29,237 bases of DNA from SM1-73 sp964588305 (GTDB taxonomy: Bacteria > Zixibacteria > MSB-5A5 > SM1-73), in assembly GCA_964588305.1 (NCBI GenBank), contig CAZPOP010000031.1, positions 1 to 29,237 on the forward strand. The letters run 5' to 3'. The notes below the pieces were generated by a model. It had not been told where the DNA came from and did not search any database. It worked only from the letters and a program-made list of their open reading frames with translations. The number at the start of each line of letters is the position of its first letter. The stretch's first letter is position 1. The position numbers were made by a program, and so were the translations under genes. Of this stretch, positions 23,833-29,237 are shown piece after piece.

Positions 23833-24054
23833 GTTTGCCAGCAAATTACCTGACAACGCGTTTTGAGAGGCGCCCCCTCTTCTTGAACCTGTTTTCGCCG
23901 CCGAAGAAGCTTGGACGAACTCTGAGCGGACTGAATCCACCCCTCTTGTCTTAAGTGTTCTTTGAACCGTTTCTCAGGTGATCTGAGCACATCTCATCTC
24001 AGGGTAGACAGGACTCCGGACCCTCAAAAAAGACAAGGATCGGTTACTTTTTGC

Positions 24055-24082
24055 TTGACAAAATCGACTAAGGGGTTATCTT
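24055..24082 (+). promoter_or_regulatory. sigma70-type promoter of the 1177-residue protein gene
   Basis: TTGACA (24055-24060) and TATCTT (24077-24082) are 16 nt apart. It predicts a transcript start near 24089 and a leader of about 470 nt. The DNA between the terminator at 23832 and this promoter holds no visible gene. Confidence 0.55.
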
Positions 24083-24088
24083 TAGATA

Positions 24089-24559
24089 CGGAAGGGGGAA
24101 AAGAAGAAGTCCAGATCCTTTCGGGCAAAGGATTGCCATACATATCGCCACCTCCAAGGTGGTGGGGACGAAGACTTCCTCTTTTCCGCATTTAACTGCT
24201 CATTTTTGGTTACATGGTTAGTTTTGCAAGAAAAACCTGCAAAACGAGAGGATTACTATTTCTGTTCCGCACATCTCTTTCAATCGAGAGAAGTAAAACA
24301 GAGAAGAAAAGGCTCTGATTCTAACATTCTATGGCCAGAGATGATAGGTCAAATTCCACCCTTAAAGAATCTCTGATTTACCCCGATGAAACAAAGGAGG
24401 TGAATCAACCGTTCACTGATCGGGGCTTGAAGTCTTAATCTCAATACTTAAACAAAACAATTAATTTATTTCATCCAATCGAAGGAGGTGATCTCTTAAA
24501 GAATCTATCAAATCTAAAGCGTCGGTTTTAAAACCCTTGAGTTTTGGAGGAAAGAAAAC
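24089..24559 (+). promoter_or_regulatory. Very long 5' leader with repeated Shine-Dalgarno-like sites
   Basis: No gene is seen in this stretch. It holds a hairpin TTTTGCA / TGCAAAA (24222-24228, 24238-24244), then the 26-nt block GAGAGGAT...GTTCCGCA (24246-24271) shared with the leader of the 1395-residue gene. Two near-perfect complements of the 16S rRNA tail follow, AAAGGAGGTGA at 24393 and GAAGGAGGTGATC at 24481, neither followed by a start codon at a usable distance. The true ribosome-binding site, GGAGGAAAG, is just ahead of the ATG at 24560. No known riboswitch was recognised. Confidence 0.5.
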
Positions 24560-27500
24560 ATGTCAAAGAAAACAGCAATATTCTTGGTTCTGTCGTTCGC
24601 CTTGGCTCTGCTGATGGCATCCTCAGTAGCCATAACGGCATACACAGCGGATGAACAGAAGAATGCGGGTAATGCTCTTCTCCTGGATCCATCCAGGGTC
24701 GCTGAGAGAACACCGACTCAGATGGAGCCCATCCATAATCCCGCTGGAAGTGAGATGTATGTGGCGCCGTTAATGATCGTTCCCAGCTGCGATGGATACA
24801 TTGACCCCACAGAATGGGCAGATGCCTATATGTACGACGTCTCCGATACTACAGGTCAGAGCGACGGTTTGCCGGATCCGTTGGGCTCGGTCACACTCTG
24901 GCTGAAACAGGATGATAATGGTGTCTACTTTGCCATCAGGAATAATGTCGATCAGGTACTGGATGAATACGATCAGTGTGGTCTCTACTTCGACGATGAC
25001 TATGATGGATGCTGGCATCCTTCCGCTACGACTGAAGGTAACAACTGGTTGGTATACAGTGCGGCGGGTAACTTCGTGCGATGGCGCTACTGGCAAGACT
25101 ACGACTGCGGCTTTCCGCCTAATTATGTGTGCGTTTACGATAACGTAGTTACTGTTGCTGACTGGTTCCCAACATGTTTTGGCATCGGTATTGGACCGAC
25201 CGGGAATGTCGACTACGAGGTGATGATACCTTATGGGGCAACAGATGAGTATTTGGACCTGACCATGCCACCCGAATCACTCGGATTCTACATGTATTGT
25301 ATGGACCAAGGAACCGGTTCCTACAACGGTGAATGGCCAAGCCAATACTATGCAACTACTTATAACGAACCCTGCTACTACGGCCGTCTAATTTGCGGAG
25401 AAGTAGAAGAGTGGCCCAACCACAAGATGCACTTCCCGCAGTTGCCGGATCTGGAAGGTTGGGACGTGTTTGCGATCTTCCCCAAGACATTGGCTGATGA
25501 CTGGCAGTGTTCGGAGACTGGAGAGATCACCGACATCCACTTCTGGGGCTCCTGGAAGGACACAGATGGCGATCCCTGGACCGACAACTTTCAGACTCCC
25601 ATGCCATTCTTTAACCTCAGCATCCACTCGAATCTGCCCGTTGGTCATCCCGACAATCCCTTCCCCTATAGCATTCCAGGCGACCTGCTGTGGATGTGGG
25701 AAGGAGAGGTCCCGGGCACGCCGTTCGAGCCGCCCGCCATGGAGCACTGGTTTGATCCAAACACGGGCGAAGTCCTCTACAATGACCACGTCCCCTACTG
25801 GCGGTACGACTTCTTCTTCGATCAAGCCTCTCCGCCAGCAGAGCCATTTTACCAGTACCAGGACACCATCTACTGGCTGAACGTCTCCGCGATGTACATC
25901 GACCCCCCCTACCAGTGGGGTTGGAAGACTTCCCGGGATCATTTCATGGATGACGCCGTGTACACGGATAATCCTCCTGACGGACCCTGGTATGAGATGT
26001 ACGAGCCGCCAAGAGCTAACTGGTTTAACGTCTATTTCGACCCAACGGGATTCCCTTATGACCAGGGATCGACTAACTATTATGGCCAGGGATGGTACTT
26101 CTACGAGTGGTACTACTGGTGGAACATGTGGTTTTACGATAACCCCTACAATCCCGATCAGGAAAAACATTTCTGGCTTGATTTCACGGTCTACGAAGAG
26201 GGTGCTGCGCCCTATGTCGAGTTTGCCATTAACTACACGACTCCAGAGTGGGATATGCTGGGAATGGGCAGGCCGCCTCTGCCAGAAGACGGAAACGAGG
26301 ATCTCTATATAGGGCGGATCGAATATCCGGTCTATCCCGGCCCCAATTACATTGAGGACATAATCCCTTGGAATCCGGAGTGGATATCCATAGATTTTCG
26401 CGCGACCGACGTCGTAATCGTGGGGTGGATCTGGCACGAATGCGTGCAGACATCCATGGATATGGCCTTTGTCATCACCGGCGAAGAAGAGCCCAACAAT
26501 CCGCCTGAGATCGGACAGCCCGATTTCCTCGAAGGGTATGTGGACAGCGTCTTAGAGTATGATATTACCGGCGATGATCCGGATGGAGACGTTATTCTGG
26601 ACTCAGCCTCCATAGACATCCAACCCGGCTGCGGCAGCTACTCCATAACCAGAACCTCAGGCCACGGAACCTCATCCGGCACCTGGCAGGTGACCTGGTA
26701 CACCGACGGCTGCACCGTTTGCGATACGCACCTGGTTATTCATGATCTGACAGACGAGCGTGGCGCCACCGGTTATTGCACCACCTTGGTGCACATAATC
26801 GAAAAGCCACAAACAGGCTGGTACTGGAAGGATCCCTATCCAGATTATGCGCCCAACGGCATGCCGGATATCGATCAGAGACAGGATACCTGGCTGAAGT
26901 ACGATACCGAGCAGTGGAGCTTCTGTGGACCTTGCGCTGTGGCCAATTGCTTCAAGTGGTTCGACTCCAAGTATAACGTTCCTCCAGGTATTCCCGGAGA
27001 CGGTGTGGATCAGTTCCCGCTGGTAAGACAATATATCGATGCGCTCGGCGGAATGGTCGGTCCGTATGACGACCACGATCCTTGGAATGTGGACCATCCT
27101 GCTACAGCTTGGAATCCCGCTATTGGGCCACCTCCTCCCACTGTTCCTCAGCCTTTCGTTCCGGGCCCCCAGCCTCCAGGAATGCCTCCATGGGGTGAGC
27201 TGGTTGAGAGATTGGCCTGGTACTTTAATACTGACGGAATCCAGACCGGATACTGTGAGTTTACGGGAACGAATGTCATGGATATGCAGGCAGGAATAGA
27301 TGCCTGGCTTAGAAGCGAGACCTTCTCAGACGGCAGCAGCTTGTTTGATACGCTGTGCGAGATGACCACTCCCAGACCCACCTTCACCTACGTGGAGTCA
27401 CTGGTGGAGAGGTGTGAGGACGTGATTCTGCTTCTGGGCTTCTGGTATGAGGATCCTCCGGGAAGCGGAGAGTGGTGGAGAGTTGGCGGACACTATGTGA

Positions 27501-28093
27501 CCGTCGCAGGCGTGAACTCAGAGCAGTCCATGATAGCCTTCTCTGATCCGTTTATCGATGCTTTCGAAATGGGCTTCGCTCCGGGCAGGGTAGGCGATGG
27601 ATACCTCATTCCTCATCCGCATGGCTCTCATGATCCCACAATCCACAACGATGAGGGGAACGTGTGCCATGACATGTACGCGGCTGTGCCTTCACCCAGC
27701 CCCGGCGGACTCTGGGGTCTTCCTGAATATCCAATCATGGCAGATCCCTTATACTGGAGCTGGAACTTCTTCAACCAGAACGTCCCGGTGGAATTCATGC
27801 CCGTGACTGCACCCTGGAGCGAAGTTTCAGCCATCTTCACTGAGGTGGAGTACTGCGTGCACATCAGCCCCTGGGATTATCGCGGTGACGTCAACGTCCC
27901 CGGCGGAGATGGAGTTATTGACGCAGCAGACATAGTCTTCCTGATCAACCATGTCTTCCTGGGCGCATCTGCTCCTACTCCGTATTACTCGGGAGACTGT
28001 AACTGTGATGGAATCATAGACGTGGCCGATATCGTCCGTCTGATTAACTATGTGTTCGCCGGAACCTCTGCACCGCGCTGCTGTGATCGGTAG
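24560..28093 (+). CDS. Exported multidomain C39-like peptidase with dockerin-like C-terminus
   Basis: The domains of this 1177-residue protein are, in order: signal peptide (about 1-30); a CBM9-like beta-sandwich (about 72-280: DGYIDPTEW, LWLKQDDNGVYFAI); a region resembling DUF7901 of Planctomycetes-type surface proteins (about 288-630: LPDLEGWDVFAIFPKTLADDW, TDIHFWGSW); an Ig/cadherin-like segment (about 645-745); a C39-like peptidase (about 750-1090) with likely C789 in QWSFCGPCAVANC, H978 in GGHYVTVAGV and D996 in FSDPF; and two dockerin-like repeats (about 1107-1170). It lacks the SLFxNPxW tail of the other two proteins and ends APRCCDR. It probably acts outside the cell, binding glycans or surfaces. 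The substrate is unknown. GGAGGAAAG precedes the ATG. It is monocistronic with its own terminator. Confidence 0.85.
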   Translation: MSKKTAIFLVLSFALALLMASSVAITAYTADEQKNAGNALLLDPSRVAERTPTQMEPIHNPAGSEMYVAPLMIVPSCDGYIDPTEWADAYMYDVSDTTGQSDGLPDPLGSVTLWLKQDDNGVYFAIRNNVDQVLDEYDQCGLYFDDDYDGCWHPSATTEGNNWLVYSAAGNFVRWRYWQDYDCGFPPNYVCVYDNVVTVADWFPTCFGIGIGPTGNVDYEVMIPYGATDEYLDLTMPPESLGFYMYCMDQGTGSYNGEWPSQYYATTYNEPCYYGRLICGEVEEWPNHKMHFPQLPDLEGWDVFAIFPKTLADDWQCSETGEITDIHFWGSWKDTDGDPWTDNFQTPMPFFNLSIHSNLPVGHPDNPFPYSIPGDLLWMWEGEVPGTPFEPPAMEHWFDPNTGEVLYNDHVPYWRYDFFFDQASPPAEPFYQYQDTIYWLNVSAMYIDPPYQWGWKTSRDHFMDDAVYTDNPPDGPWYEMYEPPRANWFNVYFDPTGFPYDQGSTNYYGQGWYFYEWYYWWNMWFYDNPYNPDQEKHFWLDFTVYEEGAAPYVEFAINYTTPEWDMLGMGRPPLPEDGNEDLYIGRIEYPVYPGPNYIEDIIPWNPEWISIDFRATDVVIVGWIWHECVQTSMDMAFVITGEEEPNNPPEIGQPDFLEGYVDSVLEYDITGDDPDGDVILDSASIDIQPGCGSYSITRTSGHGTSSGTWQVTWYTDGCTVCDTHLVIHDLTDERGATGYCTTLVHIIEKPQTGWYWKDPYPDYAPNGMPDIDQRQDTWLKYDTEQWSFCGPCAVANCFKWFDSKYNVPPGIPGDGVDQFPLVRQYIDALGGMVGPYDDHDPWNVDHPATAWNPAIGPPPPTVPQPFVPGPQPPGMPPWGELVERLAWYFNTDGIQTGYCEFTGTNVMDMQAGIDAWLRSETFSDGSSLFDTLCEMTTPRPTFTYVESLVERCEDVILLLGFWYEDPPGSGEWWRVGGHYVTVAGVNSEQSMIAFSDPFIDAFEMGFAPGRVGDGYLIPHPHGSHDPTIHNDEGNVCHDMYAAVPSPSPGGLWGLPEYPIMADPLYWSWNFFNQNVPVEFMPVTAPWSEVSAIFTEVEYCVHISPWDYRGDVNVPGGDGVIDAADIVFLINHVFLGASAPTPYYSGDCNCDGIIDVADIVRLINYVFAGTSAPRCCDR

Positions 28094-28124
28094 TTCCTTC
28101 GGGAAGATACATCGTAGTTCAGAC

Positions 28125-28162
28125 AAAAAGACCCCCGTCTTGAAAAGCGGGGGTCTTTTTTT
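28125..28162 (+). terminator. Intrinsic terminator after the 1177-residue gene
   Basis: AAAAAGACCCCCG (28125-28136) pairs with CGGGGGTCTTTTT, followed by more T to 28162. The A-run on the left could also make it work on the opposite strand. Confidence 0.9.
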
Positions 28163-28222
28163 ATCTTCCTGTCATACTCACTAATATCAGACCTCTGGAA
28201 ACATCCCAATCCCGACCTGTTG

Positions 28223-28268
28223 TCGTTGCGAGGAGTCCCCCGCCATCGGCGGGGGACGACGAAGCAAT
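28223..28268. repeat. REP-like palindrome (GTTGCGAGGAG...GACGAAGCAATC)
   Basis: A perfect 10-bp inverted repeat, GTCCCCCGCC-ATC-GGCGGGGGAC (28235-28257), is embedded in GTTGCGAGGAG...GACGAAGCAATC, a common dispersed repeat type. With the unit at 28347-28385 it fills most of 28163-28472, where no gene is seen. Confidence 0.7.
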
Positions 28269-28346
28269 CTCAAGGGATACCCACGCCCCTTCTCGTAGCG
28301 AAAGGTCTCCTCACCCATGGGGGAGAGGGCTAGGTTGGAAATCCCG

Positions 28347-28385
28347 CCCTTCGACAGGCTCAGGGTGGTGAGCGAAGTCGAACCA
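28347..28385. repeat. CCTGAGC..GTCGAAGG-family palindromic repeat
   Basis: This unit reads CCCTTCGACAGGCTCAGGG and then GGTGAGCGAAGTCGAA. TTCGAC at 28350-28355 pairs with GTCGAA at 28377-28382. It is the same family as the in-frame insertion at 11111-11149, in reverse orientation. Confidence 0.75.
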
Positions 28386-28473
28386 CCGGACGCGGGGGTG
28401 AGGGGGATATCCTTGTCGTCCGTTGGTTCCAGGTGCCCTCACCCCGAACCGCAAATAAACCCAAATCTTTTTG

Positions 28474-28502
28474 TTGACTTCACACTCAGACAACAATATA
28501 TT
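28474..28502 (+). promoter_or_regulatory. sigma70-type promoter of purL
   Basis: TTGACT (28474-28479) and TATATT (28497-28502) are 17 nt apart. The predicted start near 28509 leaves a leader of about 46 nt, too short for a purine riboswitch, and none was seen. Confidence 0.65.
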
Positions 28503-28554
28503 CTTCTGAAGACTGATCTTGACAAAACACTAAACTTCTAACCTCGCCGGTAAT

Positions 28555-29237
28555 ATGAGCACAAAAACGAAATCCTTTACCGAACCGGAAGTCACCCCTG
28601 AATTGGTCAAAGAACATGGACTCTCCGAGGAGGAACACAAAAAGATAGTGGAGATTCTGGGCCGAGAGCTCACCTATACTGAATTGGGCATCTTCTCGGT
28701 GATGTGGTCTGAGCATTGCAGCTATAAGAACTCAATAGCGATGCTGAAGACCTTTCCTCGGGAAGGAAAAAGCCTTTTGGCCAAGGCCGGAGAGGAAAAT
28801 GCCGGGGCAGTGGACATAGGCGATGGTTTGGCCGTCATCTTCAAAATAGAAAGCCATAACCATCCCTGCGCTGTGGAACCCTATCAGGGTGCAGCCACCG
28901 GAGTGGGGGGGATAATGCGGGACATCTTCACCATGGGAGCAAGGCCCATTGCCTGTGTCGATTCCCTGCGCTTTGGCAACCTGAAATCCCCCAGGGTCCG
29001 CTATCTGTTCGACGGGGTGGTACGGGGCGTGGGGGATTACGGCAATTGCTTTGGCGTTCCCACCGTGGGCGGTGAGATATATTTCGATGACTCGTATACC
29101 GGGAATCCATTGTGCAATCCCATGGCTATCGGGATAGTCAAGGTGGATCAGATTGCCACCGCAACCGCGAAAGACCCAGGCAGCCCGGTTTTGATCGTGG
29201 GAGCTTCCACCGGAAGGGATGGAATTCATGGGGTCAC
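28555..29237 (+). CDS. purL: Phosphoribosylformylglycinamidine synthase II, 5' part (cut by window end)
   Basis: The frame starts at ATG 28555 and stays open for 227 codons to the edge of the window. Translation gives FSVMWSEHCSYKNS at about residues 47-60, KIESHNHPCAVEPYQGAATG at 97-116 (ATP/Mg-binding region with the catalytic-type His), then GGIMRDIFTMGARPIA and VGGEIYFDDSY. These are diagnostic of PurL, which converts FGAR and glutamine-derived ammonia to FGAM in purine synthesis. The N-terminal length fits the small, separate PurL that needs PurQ and PurS, which would lie outside the window. The ribosome-binding site is weak, but a good promoter lies 46 nt upstream of the ATG. Confidence 0.95.
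   Translation, partial: MSTKTKSFTEPEVTPELVKEHGLSEEEHKKIVEILGRELTYTELGIFSVMWSEHCSYKNSIAMLKTFPREGKSLLAKAGEENAGAVDIGDGLAVIFKIESHNHPCAVEPYQGAATGVGGIMRDIFTMGARPIACVDSLRFGNLKSPRVRYLFDGVVRGVGDYGNCFGVPTVGGEIYFDDSYTGNPLCNPMAIGIVKVDQIATATAKDPGSPVLIVGASTGRDGIHGV

Noticed and set aside
25388..26437. 349-residue open frame on the minus strand
   Set aside because: It is antisense inside the 1177-residue exported protein. It lacks any domain pattern, and the plus-strand frame is clearly coding.
12782..28093. A cellulosome, suggested by dockerin-like repeats
   Set aside because: No cohesin, scaffoldin or glycoside hydrolase is seen. The dockerin-like pairs are common on exported proteins of these lineages without a cellulosome.
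1..29237. CRISPR array, tRNA or rRNA genes
   Set aside because: The repeats seen are dispersed palindromes without regular spacers, and no cloverleaf or rRNA core sequence was recognised by eye.

Overview
The window looks like chromosomal DNA of an uncultured bacterium from the FCB superphylum (Zixibacteria, TA06 or WOR-3-like lineages are the best guesses). Three observations point that way. There are large secreted proteins ending in dockerin-like pairs of the style GDVN...DVVYLLNYLF. Intergenic DNA is full of short palindromic repeats of the CCTGAGC...GTCGAAGG family. A LexA-type operator, TGCAC-N4-GTGCA, matches the box described for Fibrobacter. No rRNA, tRNA, phage or transposase gene was found, so the lineage call is inference.

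Layout. 1-3210: a type II restriction-modification pair (m4C-type methyltransferase and AvaI/BsoBI-family endonuclease), followed by an attC-like hairpin and a tiny membrane protein. The whole block lies between two copies of a ~95-bp direct repeat. 3211-3824: a gene-free repeat field. 3825-7101 (minus strand): a HEAT-repeat protein and an HD-GYP phosphodiesterase that share a related N-terminal region. 7357-10836 (minus strand): a zinc-ribbon/DUF2007-like protein, murQ, a putative lipoprotein and a dapL-like aminotransferase. The last three could form one peptidoglycan-related transcription unit reading dapL, lipoprotein, murQ. 10985-12226 (plus strand): a sigma70-like promoter whose spacer is a LexA box, a four-helix-bundle (S23/IVP-like) gene, then lexA. 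12227-12781: gene-free DNA with a MITE-like inverted repeat and a terminator.

12782-28093 is dominated by three large exported proteins of 1395, 797 and 1177 residues with dockerin-like C-termini. Two of them carry a C39/papain-like cysteine peptidase domain, and two share a ~300-residue C-terminal module plus a terminal SLFxNPxW tail. A GT39-type membrane glycosyltransferase with TPRs follows the 797-residue protein, and a LysN-like aminotransferase lies between the 797- and 1177-residue genes. All three exported-protein genes have long 5' leaders behind similar promoter candidates with 16-nt spacers. Two leaders share a 26-nt GAGAGGAT...TTCCGCA block. The window ends inside purL, which is open at the right edge.

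The strongest leads are: the R-M module with its attC-like site inside direct repeats; the SOS promoter separated from lexA by a four-helix-bundle gene that itself carries an in-frame palindromic repeat insertion; and the family of dockerin-tailed exported proteins with shared leader and tail signals. No CRISPR array was seen.
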